A stretch of DNA of 64,000 bases from Cryptomeria japonica (Eukaryota > Streptophyta > Pinopsida > Cupressales > Cupressaceae), in NCBI RefSeq assembly GCF_030272615.1, contig NC_081406.1:398137939-398201938 (forward strand), read 5' to 3'. Position 1 is the first letter of the stretch. Each line of letters opens with the position of its first letter. Of this stretch, positions 44,884 to 58,500 are shown in pieces. A program made the translations under genes and the position numbers. The notes beneath the pieces were generated by a model. The model was not told where the DNA came from, did no database searches, and was given only the letters and a program-made list of their open reading frames with translations.

Positions 44884-46613
44884 CTTGATAAAAACTATTC
44901 TATAGATTAAAAACAAATAGCATTTCCTTATAATACTGTTTGTTATTTCCGTAGAATAACATGAACCTATAAATGCAATTTCAATATAAAGCTCTATGTA
45001 AAAACCACTTTGTTTATACTACATATCCCTCTTACATTCTAGAAATTTATTTCTCACCCTCCTTAAGTGTACTAATTAGAATTAAAAATATCATAGAAAA
45101 TGTGTAGGTGAATAATTTTCACTTTATTTTAAGTACTTCTCTTCAAGTATAATATATAAAAAGAGAAAATAAATACACTCAAACCATCATTCATATAATG
45201 AACATAAAGTTTGTGTTACTACAAATTGCATAATAAATATTGAATTTGTTGTATTTAAAATAAATAAATTATGGTATAAATTACAAAGGTTTATTTTCCT
45301 CACGAATCTAAATGCATAAGAAAAAATTATATAGAAGAGACTACAAAAGAAAATTCCATATATGTGTGACATGTGTCAACTAAAGATAACACGACTAATC
45401 ACCAAAAAAATTGCCTAAAGATGGACATGTGAACCTTACAAAGGGGAGTCATGATTATATTTTGGCCATTATAATTTTCTATTTGAGAAAATCATGTTTT
45501 ATTACATTATACGAATAGCCACTAGATATTGTCATGTAAGCCAATAAAATTCTTAGGAAATCTGTTAGAATAGTGTCTAGGAAGTTTATTAAGAACCACC
45601 AAGAATTGGAATCTTGATTGGTGCATTAATTATTACATGAACCATCTACTTCTTTACAATTGAAAGTGCAAGATATTTTTTAACTTTAATTTTAGGTGGG
45701 AAAATATAATATGGGGAACTAAATATGTAAAGGGGATTGAGAACTAAATTTAGTGAGTATTAGGTTCCACAAGGGATTTGGGAATAAAGCATAGATTTGA
45801 AAGTGTAAGGTCCACATAAAGGCCCTTGATCCAAAGATAATTTGGGATACCAATGGTTGGAATTTTAAAAGAGATGAGAGAGAGGAAGACACATGGATCA
45901 ATAGGGAGGAATCAACACCAAGGAACTAGTACCAAAGTCTAGGGTCCTTCAAAGTTTAAATATCGAAAGAAAAAATAAATAAATAGGATCAAGGGTGAAG
46001 AGACAATGAGGAATTAGATCTAAATGAAATCTAGAACCATATAATATTTTTGCAAAGTTCATCAACTTGTGAGCTTTATGACTTTTATAACCTACTCCAT
46101 TTTCTCTTTATTTATTTCATTCTTTGTTCTCATTGTTACACTATTTGTAACTGAAAAATCTAATAAGAATTTTAAAATTCTTGTGAACTCACAAACCATG
46201 TGACATCATGAGCTTCCATCTTTTTCATCATTTATTTATCACAATTTCATAAATTTTGCAAAATTACAAAATTTATGACATTAAGAACATATTAGAAATC
46301 TATAAAGATTACAAACTTGAGAACATTGTGACCTTGGAGAAACTAAGGAAAATGAAGGTTCAAGGCTTATAATTTGTATGAGCATATCCATGTAATTCCC
46401 ACCAAGAATACCCTAGAGAATCTAACCAACTAACTACAAAATAGAGATTTTTTTTTGAAAGAAGTAGAAAAACACATATATCTCAAGATAAATACATTCA
46501 TACATCCACTAACATGATACCATAAATATATTTCATTAAACATAATTCACAAGAAGAAACAATCACATCATACATCCATTCATACTCATCATTCCCTAGG
46601 GTAACTCAACGTC
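44884..46613. other. AT-rich flanking sequence, nothing recognised
   Basis: No conserved protein, RNA gene or terminal repeat was found. Short open frames (for example 45187-45372 and 45719-45901, minus) are AT-driven. Confidence 0.5.
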
Positions 46614-46618
46614 TTTAC

Positions 46619-47856
46619 TGTTAGAGAGTTCAAATAACTGAAAGACAACTGAGAGGGGGGGTGAATTAGTTGTTACAGATTACCAGAACCTTAAGCAACT
46701 AAAACTTTAATATCAGAACCCAAAACATTAATACCAGAATGCTTAAACAAAATACCAGAATAGAAGTTAAACCAATTAAGCATAAACAATAATCACATAA
46801 TAAATACCATCCACATGACACCAAAATTTATACGTGGAAAACCCGGTAAAGGGAAAAACCATGGTGGGATGCCTACCCATAGTCAGATAATACTTTTGTA
46901 GTAAATATGTGAATTACAATTGAGGGGCCTACACTTGAATTCCAACAACCTAGAGCGCACTGTTCATCACAAAAGGAGTCTCACTGAATACATAGAAATC
47001 CAAACTACAATCCAGAGAAGTGTTTGAACTACAAAGATAACATCTCCTATGCCTGAGTACAATTCCGGTTAAGCTCAATACCAGAGGAATAAATCCTCTT
47101 ACATAAACCCAATTCAATCTCCAATGATTGAACAAATCCTCTTCTTGAATGATATTACATTATTCACACATTACATATCCATATCTCATTCCCATGATCT
47201 TATCCCTATCATGATCTACAATGAGATCTTACATCTATATATACAAACCCTTTTGACCATAAACAATCAGGTCGGCCACCAGACAATAAACCAATTACAT
47301 AATTACTAAACATGTCGGCCTTAGACCAAACAAATAATATCCAACACATAAGACATCCCAAAAATGTATCGAGAAGTCCAATCCACATGCTTCACTAAGC
47401 CAGTCCATAACCTAGATCAACCGGGACCCAATATAGGTCCACACGCTACAACAATGATCTCCATCTGCCAAGTCTTGAATATGATCACCATCAGCATCCT
47501 AAAACTTCAACAGAAATTGTACCAACACCACTTATGCATATCACCAAATATCTTCATCAAAATCTCTATCGGTGAAACCCTCGCCAGAAACAGAAGCCAA
47601 ACTTCTAAGAAAATAGGATAGCATCCGATTACTAGACCAAAACCAACTAACTAAATTTGAACATAAGTGTCATGAATAAGCCAATTCCATAACCAAACTA
47701 CACCAGAGGCTACCAGATCATGCCAGATCCAAACCAACCAGAAACCACTCAACTTACCTTTACCATAAGAGTGTCGGTAAAGCATCCAAACAACTAGTGT
47801 TGGCATCAATGAAAAATCATCAATGCAACACAATCAATTCCTCCAAATGGCCAACA
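46619..47856 (-). mobile_element. 1.24-kb solo Copia LTR with exact TTTAC duplication
   Basis: On the plus strand it starts TGTTAGAG and ends GGCCAACA, flanked by TTTAC (46614-46618 and 47857-47861). It carries the minus-strand tract AATTCACCCCCCCTCTCAGT near 46655 and the GGTTTTTCCC...GGGTTTTCCACGT segment near 46830-46865, like the other Copia LTRs. The start TGTTGGCCATTTGG is close to the inner Copia LTR start TGTTGGCATGATTGG. No internal region remains. Confidence 0.9.
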
Positions 47857-47861
47857 TTTAC

Positions 47862-48821
47862 TTAACATAACATCTACACATTAACATCATTAGTGATACT
47901 AATGCATGATTTTATTTCCTTAAAATCAATAAATATTTTATCTATAAATACTTAAGAAAGTAACCATTTATCTTAACCATTTATTATCCATACATCATAA
48001 CATTTAACTTCACTAATGCAATAAGTTCCTTTTAATGCACCAATTCCAAATGTGCCTAAACATTATTCCTGACAATTAAGTATCCATACAACCCAACCCA
48101 TAAGAAACCATTCCTAAATGGAAGAATCCACATGATCTATCTCAACATATTACAATTAACTTCTCATACAAGATATCCATTACAATATACATCATCTAAT
48201 CCATCAAGGAAATACAAACTCTATCTACAATGATAGTGATCCAAATCACATGATATGTATTACATAAAGAGACATTACATGTGTACAATATCTTCTCCAA
48301 TATTAAATCATAGTTCCTATCTACTAATATAATTATCCAAAGTTACATTACACAATAATATTTCTCAAAATACAAAAAATAATCCATCATTGCTCCAAGA
48401 TTCCATAGCATGAAGAACCGAAGAATAGAGTATCCTCAATCATGCACATGAGCATCCAATGAAGGAAAATACCAATGGAAGAAGGTATCAAACCACTAGA
48501 CCCTATGGAACCAATAAGGTCCACCCCCGTTCTTTGAAGAATGACATAAGGTCCCACACACACTCTAAACCTATGCTGACACCAAACTTCTAAGGATCAT
48601 ATAACAAAAGATTAACATTCAACAAGTACCACTCCATAAGAGGAATACACCATAAATAAAAAATCCACCACACTATATAACATCATTCCAATGGTCACAA
48701 GGGCTTAAATATAAAATGCATAGGCACCAAAGGCTAACATCAAAATACAAGGCTAAGGTAGTAGGACACATGTAGGGAAAATAGTGTCACCACATGCTAT
48801 CAACAAGGGTTTCCCTGGTGG
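47862..48821. other. AT-rich flanking sequence, nothing recognised
   Basis: No coding signal was found. Its right end (about 48796-48826) is the first unit of a short tandem repeat that continues after the chromovirus at 53908. Confidence 0.5.
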
Positions 48822-48826
48822 TCTCT

Positions 48827-50164
48827 TGATGTAGATTAAGGGTAAAAAATATCCAAACACTCACAAAAAACCAATTCCTCGATACCCAAAACACCCCAAG
48901 GTGGTTTTCTCTCACAATCCTTCAATTCTTCTAGTAGCCCTTCAAACAATGTTTTTTCCTCATAAATTTTTGTATAGGAATGAAATAAAAAATGTAAAAT
49001 AAATTAAATATACCCATTTTTATTTTATTTGATATATCTCAAACGAGGGTATGTTGTTTTGTATGGAACACTCCAAAAATTGTCTATTATTCTACTAATT
49101 AGGGCTAAAAGTTCAGCAAATGGGGTTTTCTGGGCATAATTTTTAGTATAGAGTAAATATCAAAAAAATAAAACCACTTTTAGATACACATTTGGGCTTT
49201 ATACAACAGATGTCAAAATGAAATGGGGTTTATTTGGAAATAATGCTTCAAAATTAGACTGTCCTCATTCCAATGGGTCTAATTAGGCTTATTCCACTAG
49301 GTTGAAATAGGGTTTTGACACTCCATGACTTTAAATATCATAAAAATGTCTAAAATGGTCTGCCAAAAAATTTCCAACTATTACAAATCCTCTTCCAAGA
49401 TCTTTTCTACCAAACCTAACTCCTATGCACTTTCTATGCCCAAAATCATGAGGTTTTCAATCGAGGGAGTCAACAAATTGGTCTCAATCTTCAACCCCCT
49501 ACTCCTACAGATTCAATAACACAAAATATAATATTTATACCCTCATTCCACCTAGTTTAAGGTTCATTCAATGGTGGAATGAGGAGAAATCCATTATTTT
49601 TAGTCAGAACTCACTCTAGTGAGGTTTTCAAGCGGTTTGGAGAAAAAGTGCTCTAGTTTACTCAAAACTTAATAAAATCAATTGAAACTAATGGAAAAAG
49701 AATAATTATTCAATAAACCATGAGTTATTATTGATTTTTTCTCACTCCCAGGCTTTAGAAAGTCTGTACAAGGACTGAAACAACAAGAACAGTTTGAAAA
49801 TGGAGGAAAATAGTGTTGTTTTTATTGAATTTCTCACCAATACACCATGTCCAACCCTGGAATCAACCTTACAAAGATTAATTAAACATATTTCAATAGT
49901 TACCAACCATATTTTGAATACCAACTAAATTTTTACATTATTTTCCACTTTTTGACCCTTCATATTCCTCTTTTGCATTTTGCACAATGACAACATTTTC
50001 AGAATTTGACAACTTTTAACAACCTTTTTCTAAATGACTAAAAAAAATCACAGATGGTATTAAAAGACTTGATTACACACAAAAAATGACTTAACATTAC
50101 AAAATTAAACCTGAATACATATATACATCCAACTGACCAACTTTGTCTAGGTGCTCCTGCACCA
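48827..50164 (-). mobile_element. 3' LTR of the chromovirus
   Basis: 1,338 bp, TG...CA. It matches 52566-53902 along its whole length (for example 'aacaccccaaggtggttt', 'gaaaaagtgct', 'tattgaatttctcaccaata'). Confidence 0.92.
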
Positions 50165-51100
50165 TACACCTGGACAAAAGAACTCAAGTCCCCTTGAGGA
50201 TCCTACTGGAACAATTCATGCTGGAATACATATTTGATTTGTTCTCCAAGTGTGTTTCCATCTGGTAACCCTTTCCATTGGATCAAGGACTGAAAAGTGG
50301 CATTGGTCATTGCATTTGTGAACTCTTTGGCATCTAGAAACTGCCCCATCTTCACAAACTGACTTGATGAATGTCCGCTTATCTTTCTCTTATCTGGAAC
50401 TAATGATAAAATTTCCTTCATACCTGCAAACATATCTTTTCTGTTCTTGTCTTGAACTTCTCTCTTCTTTAGTCTTGTTGCAAACTTGAAATCACCTACA
50501 TATTCTTGCCAAACACCTTCAATCACTACACCTTTTCTCTTCATCTCTTCCACCAGATTCTCTCTCTTCCACCAGATTCTCTGCCCCTAGAATCTCTAGA
50601 TTATTAGGTTTACAAACCTTTGTCTTGATAGATTTCAACTGCCCACTAGCCTCTTTTGCAATCAATGAACAAGGCATTGTTTCTATCATGATTTTATCAT
50701 TCTTTTCTAACCAATCTTGCATTTCCATAATCAATTCATCCTTGACCTTATCTTTATCTTCTTTTGACACCAAATAATTATCTTTTCCCATCAAAATTGA
50801 ATCATTTACCAAACTTACTATCCTAGCATCTTCTTCTTTTGTAGGGGCTGCAAACTCTTCATATTTTTCTTCCTCAAGTGTTATAAACTCCTTTTTACCT
50901 AGGATTATCACCTTAGTTGTCTTGGTTTGTTCCTTAATATCCTCTTGCAATGGTGTTAGTGTAAATATAGTTCCATTTTTTCAATAGTATAAGTATTGTG
51001 TCTACCATCATAAATTGCATGCCTATCAAACTGCCATGGTCTTCCAAGAAATAATTGGTAACAATTGGCAATAATCCATAGGCAACACATCACAAAGTAT
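50165..51100 (-). pseudogene. Chromovirus post-protease region with chromodomain-like remnant
   Basis: The open piece 50519-50950 (QEDIKEQTKTTKVIILGKKE) resembles the linker after protease in chromoviruses and is rich in Glu and Lys. Where RT should begin, the sequence leads to 50203-50553, with WQEYVGDFKFATRLKKREV and ending FQSLIQWKGLPDGNTLGEQI, YVFQHELFQ. The 'WKGLP' and the following spacing resemble the end of a gypsy integrase chromodomain, but the second aromatic position has decayed. Everything between, about 800 codons in a full element, is missing. Confidence 0.6.
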
Positions 51101-51718
51101 CCTATCCTTTTAGCCACCTATATTGAAATCAGCCCAACCTTGTTCACTCACCAAAACAAATTGACTTTCATTCAACCAAGACACTTTATAAGGTGTTTCA
51201 TGAGGTATCTTTTCTAACTTAAGTTTATCAATCATTTCAATAGACACCATGCTATCAGTGCTTCTATAGTCTATTACAACTTTACATACCTTCCCATTGC
51301 ATTTTCAAGTTGTCCTAAATAGTTTTCTTCTTGGTGTTGATTCCTTCTCCTTGGATGCTTTGAGGAGCGTTCTTCTAATCGTTAAGGATTCTCCAACTTC
51401 TAGAGAATCAAGTTGATTAGGAGAGTGAACACTATCACAATCATCCTCTTGCACCAACTAAACTCTCTTATCACCATCCATTGTAGTAGAAGCTTGTTTC
51501 TTAGGACACTTCCATTCTTGATGGACAAATTGATTGCAATGATAACACCTTCCTAAAAATGAACTTGATCTTCTACCTCCACCAAATCTTCCTCTAAAAC
51601 CTCTAAGTCCACCTCTTTGATTAGAAACTTGGTCTTTTCTTTTACTTGCATCCTATTGGTCCTCATAGGACTACCTTGAACCTCTTCCTTATCTTTCTTG
51701 CCTTCTTTTTAAATTCTC
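51101..51718 (-). pseudogene. Zinc knuckle and protease of the chromovirus
   Basis: Read right to left. The knuckle CYHCNQFVHQEWKC (about 51510-51552) has intact CX2CX4HX4C spacing. The protease (about 51130-51300) reads VVIDYRSTDSMVSIEMIDKL, where the active-site DSG has become DYR, then TPYKVSWLNESQFVLVSEQG, a motif set typical of chromovirus proteases. Several stops separate the pieces. Confidence 0.78.
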
Positions 51719-52500
51719 TTATGCCCTAGCAGCTACCTGAAAAAAATCTTCAACTGTCCTAGGTGTAGCCAAACTCAATTCATCTTGAATTTGAAATCTC
51801 AAGCCACACATATACCTTTCTATCCTTTCATTTTCATCTTCAACATGACTAGCCCTAATACTCAACTTGTGAAATTCTTTAGTGTAGGCCATGACATCCT
51901 TATCCTTCTGCTTTAAGCTTTGCAACTTCTTTATAGTTTGTATTGCATGATCACTTGGCAGGAATTGGCTCTTGATCTTTGACAAAATCTTATCCCATGA
52001 ACTGATTTTTGGTTTCCCCTTCTTCACTCTTTCCTCTTGAACCAAAATTCCACCATGTAAGAGTAGGTCTTTTCAACTTAATCTTAGCAAACTTTACCTT
52101 TTGTTCTTCTACAAGCACCTTGTACTCAAAGTAATTGTCTAATGCATCTATCCAATCCAATACCTCTTCAGCATTCAACTTTCCATTGTACATCGGCAAA
52201 TATAGTTTCACATTAGAAGCATCTCCCTTAACAACTTTCAACATCCTAATCATCCTCATCTCTTCAGGATCCTCCTCTTTCTCATGGGATCCTCCTTAAG
52301 GGTCTTCATTCTCACCCTCTTCCTCTTCCTCTTCCTCTTCCTCTTGGTCACTTTCCTCCTCAATAGCCTTTCCTCTCCTTTTCTTTGTCTCTAATGCTTC
52401 AAATTTGGCTAAAATTTCTTCTTGTGATTCCTTTAACAACTTTATTCTCTAGCAATAAATGCACTACCTTTAGGAGGCATCTTGTCCTTCAACTTTTCAA
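51719..52500 (-). pseudogene. gag of the chromovirus
   Basis: Retrotrans_gag capsid. The piece 51990-52259 has VKLYLPMYNGKLNAEEVLDW, IDALDNYFEYKVLVEEQKVK and FAKIKLKRPTLTWW. After a frame change near 52040 the piece 51719-52045 has WDKILSKIKSQFLPSDHAIQ, LQSLKQKDKDVMAYTKEFHK and ERYMCGLRFQIQDELSL. Upstream, 52260-52400 encodes a Glu/Asp-rich stretch from a TCC/CTT repeat. It aligns in order with plant chromovirus gags. Confidence 0.88.
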
Positions 52501-52565
52501 CCTTTCTCTTCTTCAATCTTGAAATTTATTCCTTTATTGATTAAAACCTAGGATCTGATACCAAT

Positions 52566-53902
52566 TGATGCATCTCGAGGGTAGACAATATCCAAACACT
52601 CACAAAACACCAATTCCTCAATACCCAAAACACCCCAAGGTGGTTTCCTCTCACAATCCTTCAATTGTTCTAGTAGCCCTTCAAATAGTGTTTTTCCCTC
52701 ATAAATTTCTATATAGGAATGACATCAAAAAAGTAAAAGAAATTTAAGATACCGATTTGGATTTTATTTGACATATCTGAAAATGAGGGTATGTTGTTTT
52801 GTATGGAACACTCCAAAAATTGACCGTTATTCTACTAATTAGGCATAAAAGTGCAACAAATAGGGGGTTTGGCATAGTTTTCAGTATAGGAACATATTAG
52901 AAAACTAAAACCATTTTTAGATACCCATTTGGGCTTTATACAACTTATGCCAAAATTAAATTGGGTTTCTTTGGAAATAATGCTTCAAAATTGGACCGTC
53001 CTCGTTCCAATGGGTCTAATTAGGCTTATTCCACTAGGTTGAAATAGAGTTTTGATACTCTAGGCTTTAAAATCTCATACAAATGGCTCAAAATTTTCTA
53101 AAATGGTCTTCCCAAACATTTCCAACTATTAAAAATCCTCTTCCAAGAGCTTTTTGACCAAACCTAACTCCTATTCACTTTCTATGCCCAAAATCATGAG
53201 GTTTTCAACTGAGAGAATCAACAAATTGGTCTCAATATTCAGCCTCCTACTCCTGTAACTTCAAGAACAAAAAATACAACATTTATACCCTCATTCCACC
53301 TAGTTTAAGGCTCATTCAATCTTGGAATGAGGAGAAGTCCATTATTTTCAGTCATAACTCACCGTAGTGAGGGTTTTCAAGCAGTTTGGAGAAAAAGTGC
53401 TGTAATTTACACAAAAATTAATGAAATAAAATGAAACCAATGGAAAAAGAACAAGGATTCAATACACCATATGTTCCAATTGAATTTTTCTCACTCCCAG
53501 GACATACAAGCTCTGAAACAACAAGAAAAGTATGAAAATGCAGGAAAACAATGTTGTTTTTATTGAATTTCTCACCAATACACCATGTTCAACCCTCAAA
53601 TCAACCTTACAAGGCTTATTTAAACATATTTAAATGGTTACCAACCAAAATTTTAATACCAATTGACTTCTTACATTATTTTCCACTTTTTTGACCCTTC
53701 ATATTCCTCTTTTGCATTTTGCACAATGACAACATTTTCAAAATTTGACTTCTTTTAACAACATATTTCCAAATGACTCAAAAAAATCACAAATGGTCTT
53801 AAATGACCTTATTACACACAAAAAAATGACTTAACACTAAAAAATTAAACCTTAACACATATACATCCAATTGATCAACTTGGTCTAGGTGCTCTTGCAC
53901 CA
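52566..53902 (-). mobile_element. 5' LTR of the chromovirus
   Basis: 1,337 bp, directly next to the primer binding site on its internal side and the TCTCT duplication on its outer side. Confidence 0.92.
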
Positions 53903-53907
53903 TCTCT

Positions 53908-55050
53908 AGACTCTGACACCCATCAACAAGGGTTTCCTTGGTAGTCCCTCTCTAGACCCCGACACCCAAGTGATACCCATGTGGAACCAGCTCAACTTTT
54001 CATGAAGACAAGAGAGTATAGTTATGCCATTCCAGGCCTTCCCAATATCATCTTGTGCCTATACTAGCACACTGGGCCATGAGTGGGGCACCGTAACATT
54101 ATCTTGTTTAATGTTATAAATACTCAAACCCATAAATTAATTTAATTAATATTATTACTTGATTAAAGAAAAATTCCAATGAGATTCCATGGTAGCCACT
54201 TGAGGGCCTTGACACCCACTTGGAAGCCACTCCCCCTATCATGTTCCTAAAACCTAGGGTACAAGCATCAACATAAAGCAAATACACATAGAATCTCAAG
54301 AATATCATAACATATCCAACAAAAGGTTCCAATATCCAATTGATCCATCGGTTCCCAAACCAAAAATCTCCAAGTTCTAGAGGAGTTTCCACTAACTCAT
54401 CAACAAACTTAGAGAAGGATTTGACCAACGAACAAGACTTAGTTGAAAATTGATGTCTCCTACACTTTAGGCTCTGCAAAACCTAGGTGGTTTCCCGTAT
54501 ACAGTATCCAAATGATTCTCCATCTTCTAGGCTTATGACACTATAAAATAAAGCATATTTCTCAATGAAAAGACACCCAGGAAATACAAATGAACATCTA
54601 GTTATGGCTCTAACCTCGATTTATGTCATTCTTGCACACATTCATAATGATTCTAAACTAAATACTACTCCTAGTGCAAAAAAGTAAAAGGCAGAAATAT
54701 AAAAGGTGAAATAAGAATGATTCTGGATGGGTAATACGATCAGTTCTTATCCTATGGGAAAACAGAGTTAATCTGCAAGTTAAGACCAAACAACACTGTA
54801 CCATCTTATCATTATAGGAATATTCCAAATATCCCATGCTTGACATAAGATACTTAAGTGATTACTCCTAACTTCCTCACCCCTCCCAATAAATATGCTA
54901 TAATGCCTTTTGAACAAAATTTAATTCATTCATTAAAAATAAAACTGATCAAGAAAACATACATTCCCTTCTTAAGAGAAGACAAATCATAGCATCATTA
55001 ACACTACAATTCATACAACATGAACATAGAAGAATGGGAGCAAATTGAAA
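53908..55050. other. Flanking sequence with a short tandem repeat
   Basis: Positions 53908-53980 continue a ~44-bp tandem repeat ('atcaacaagggtttcc', 'gacaccca') interrupted by the chromovirus. The rest has no recognised feature. The 121-codon frame 54114-54479 (minus) is not similar to any known family. Confidence 0.5.
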
Positions 55051-55059
55051 GTGATCTCT

Positions 55060-55065
55060 TTTATT
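55060..55065 (-). terminator. Possible polyadenylation signal (AATAAA)
   Basis: AATAAA on the minus strand about 500 bp beyond the last piece of the unidentified minus-strand coding region. The position is plausible, but the hexamer is common in AT-rich DNA. Confidence 0.3.
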
Positions 55066-55567
55066 GATTTTCAAAAGATATGAGATACATCACTTGAGAA
55101 TTGCTTTGCAAAAACTTGCAGGAAAAACACTATCTTCTATTACTTGAACTCCTAATACATACTACCACGGATTTCAGAATCCTTCCTAGTTGGCCTTGAT
55201 TTCCCTTTTATAGAACAAGGGAGAAAAAACAAGCTTCAGGCCTAGTAGGACACTTGTCAAAATTCTATTACCTATAAGATAGATCATGCCCTAGGGAATC
55301 TTTACAATGCATATTTCAAAAACTCTAGGAATCATAAATAAAGACGACAGAGATGACAACTTCTAGAGGTTGAGGCTGCAAGCTTGATGTGACTACTGCA
55401 AGGATGCTCAACTATAGCATCTTTTGCAGAAGTCAATCTGTACTTAAACTCTAGCTTTGTCAGGTACGTGGGGGCTGATGAGTGAAGAATGAGTGCTCCA
55501 ATATCCCTGTCCAAAATTGGAAACCTATCCAAAAATATAGGAGGTGAAAATGTGGAAAAGACAATGA

Positions 55568-58500
55568 CTAATCCTCCTCCTCGGGTTGATCCTCTTCATG
55601 AGAATAATACTTTTTATGCCATACATCTATCTCATCAACTAGCCATGCAAATGTCTTCAAGCCTTGCAACTTACTCATTTCCTCTTTCATCCTATGATCT
55701 GGCACAGTTGCAGTCTCCAAGGTGAATTTATGATACCTAGAATCAACCTCCATGATTTTGTCAATAATCAATTGATATGTATCACCTTGGGCAGAGTCCG
55801 TAGCCAATGAATTCAAAACTGTACTGATCGCCTCCTAGAATTCCTTCCTCCATGTGTCTATGTCCTTGATTTGTCCTTCTCCTGTCAAAATAGTGGGAAT
55901 ATCCTACTTCTGAAGGCCTTTGAATAATTTCGTCCTTGCTTTCAATGTTTTCTTCCCCTCCTCAAGGTAGGGGAGCTCCTTAGTCAATAAATTGTAGTTC
56001 CTCCATGTTGTCCCCACAATTTGGGGTGCATTTGGCACATTTTTGACTACCGAAAGAATTTATCTCAATGTTTGACCCTTACGCATCCAAGTAATAGGCT
56101 AGAAGAACAAAATAATTTCATACAACTAGCTAAGGAGTTGTGACATCAAATAATAAGAGGCGTGCAACTCACTTAATTTTTCTATGACCTTATTGGAGAC
56201 TTGCAAAATTGTTGACCTTCTTATTTCAAAATAATTTTTTTCTGCTTCCTCCTTTATCTTTTGAAGGTCTTCCTTTAAATTCTCAAAATATTCTAGATTG
56301 GGCCCTACCAGGGTTCCAATATCTCTTTTGGCCAGCTCCTTAGTTAACCTCAGATTCTCAATGAATAATTTATTGTGATCACGTGTGAGTGCCACATGCT
56401 TGTTTCTCAAAACTTTGTTTTTTTCTCATCCTCCTTTGCTGCTAGCTTTGCAAAATGTACAACATGATAAGTAATGGTTGTTGCCTCAACAAATGAGGTA
56501 TCTGCTAGGGTCCTAATTATTACATCCCCAATTTTCTGCTCAACCCCATATAACACAACAGGCTTATTAGTTCTCAGAGCCCTTGACCAAAGTGTGAAAA
56601 TGTTTATACTTGGATTAACCCCTGACCCATGCTCACCAAATTATTGTGCATAGATTGGGTCCTTTTGTTTTATAACTTGATCGAACAAGAATATTTTTTC
56701 TAAGTCCCACCTCGAGATGAGCATTATATCACTTTTTCTCACCAACTCCCTTCCTTCTTCAAGGGTGCACTTAATGTTATCCTTGTCAAAATTTTGGAGC
56801 TCTTCCTAAGATAGATCTTTCAATTTCCCCCTCATCCAAAATGATTTGAATTTAGGAGTGTTGATAAAAGCATCATCTGTCATGAATTGCATTGAGGCAA
56901 TTATTCTTTCATCTCTTACCTCCTCTAGTGGAATGGTGCTTGGGATGAGAGACCTGTCAAGGTCTAAATGCACCTTTGCTACTTCATCATCTTGTAAAGT
57001 GTCGCTTGGTGGAGAGGGTGGCCTAACACTTTCATCAAATTTAGGCTCAATGACTTCCACAAAGTCAGAGAGCTTTTATTTTTCCTTTCCACCTTTCTTG
57101 CAAGTGGTTCCTGTTGTGGGGAGGGCTACGAGGGGACATCCTAAGAAGATTCCTGAGTGAGGGGTACCTTTCTTTTTAATTCTAAGGGATCATATGCCAG
57201 CCTCTCCTCTAATTTATCTTCAACCTACCCACCTTCTCTCCTCTTCTTCTTTGAAGCAAGAATATCATTATAGTGCATCATCTTACTCATCATTCTAGCA
57301 AGTTCATTTTGAATATTGGAACAAAAACCTTGGAAGCTAGGGTCTCTCTCTTCTTTTTCCCTTTCTAGACTTTGAATGAAGTTCCATTTTCCTCTTCTCT
57401 GTATGGCATCTGTAGAGATAACATTTCTGATTAAGTCCTCCCTTTCATTTAATTGATGAGAGTAACCTCTCACCTTTAGCCTTTGAGTCCTCAAATCGTG
57501 AATATATCCCTTCGGATCAAAATTCCTTGCTTGTCCTACCTTGAGCCTATAATTTCTCACCATGAAACCTTGTACTTGCTCAATTGTGTTGGACCCTACA
57601 GTGAAGTCATCAAAGGCTATGGCCCTAGGGAGGTGCTGCCCCTTTCTATTTGTTCTAACAATATCCTTCTCCATCCACATCAATTGCCACATTAGATCTA
57701 TGAATGCAAGACGTGGGAGGACTGTTATTGGTAGAATGTGTGGTGGTTGGGAGCATCCATAAACACCGATTATTGTGCAATCTACATAGAAGAAAAAATC
57801 ACCAAAATTATGGGAGAAGGCCTCCTCTGGGTACTTTGTGTTCTTTTCCCTAGCATCTTTCATTCTTAGGACTTTGGCATCCTAACCCCCATCATTCCTA
57901 GGACCTTTATTACAAAATGATCACATAAAAATATGTAATCTTCAAATCTAGAACCTTTGTCCTAGATTTGGGTCCACCTCTGAATCGACCATCCCTCCCC
58001 TGTCCTCAGGTCAAACTTCTTTATGAGAAGTGCATCATACCATTCTGTCCTATTCTGAAAAAGAATCATGTGGCATATCAAAGAATAATTTATATTCTAA
58101 ATTTTCTTTTAAATCCCTAGAAACAAGTAAGCTCTCATGCAACTTGTCTTCAATATATGTAATAAAATCATAGAGTTGACTTGTTTCAAGGAATTGAATT
58201 CTCATTACCATAACCATAAAATCTACTGGTATCTTGGTCAATCCACAATTCTCTCCTAACACTTGACACAAAGTATAATAGGTCCTTAAAAAATAATCCT
58301 CAAAAATTTGCGGCTCAAAGGGCTCCCTCTTGAAGTCAAAAAGATAAATTTTTGTTCCCTTGAACATTCTTTTCATATAAAGGGGCAAAATATTTCCCTT
58401 GTAGAGCTTCTTCTTAGAAGTATACTCTGCTTCTAGCCTATTCTTAATGATCTTGGTGAGGGCAGTCTTGTCTAGATCAAAACATTCAGCTATAGCATCT

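Larger units (their letters stand above)
48827..53902 (-). mobile_element. Chromovirus (Ty3/gypsy) deletion derivative, 5.1 kb
   Basis: LTRs at 48827-50164 and 52566-53902 begin TGATG and end GCACCA on the plus strand. Target duplication TCTCT is exact (48822-48826 and 53903-53907). The primer site TTGGTATCAGATCC (minus, about 52552-52565) is of the initiator-Met type. The internal region is only 2.4 kb and holds gag, a zinc knuckle, protease and, at its far end, a chromodomain-like remnant. RT, RNase H and integrase are absent. The LTRs are clearly diverged by eye, with many single-base differences. Confidence 0.88.

Noticed and set aside
54114-54479. A 121-codon minus-strand frame (MQSLKCRRHQFSTKSC)
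   Set aside because: No family resemblance, no neighbours in frame and hydrophobic AT-driven composition. Evidence is too weak to call a gene.
54539-54550. CACTATAAAATA as a possible CACTA terminal repeat for the orphan region
   Set aside because: No matching inverted end was found to the right of the motif array and no 3-bp duplication could be set, so the element type remains open.
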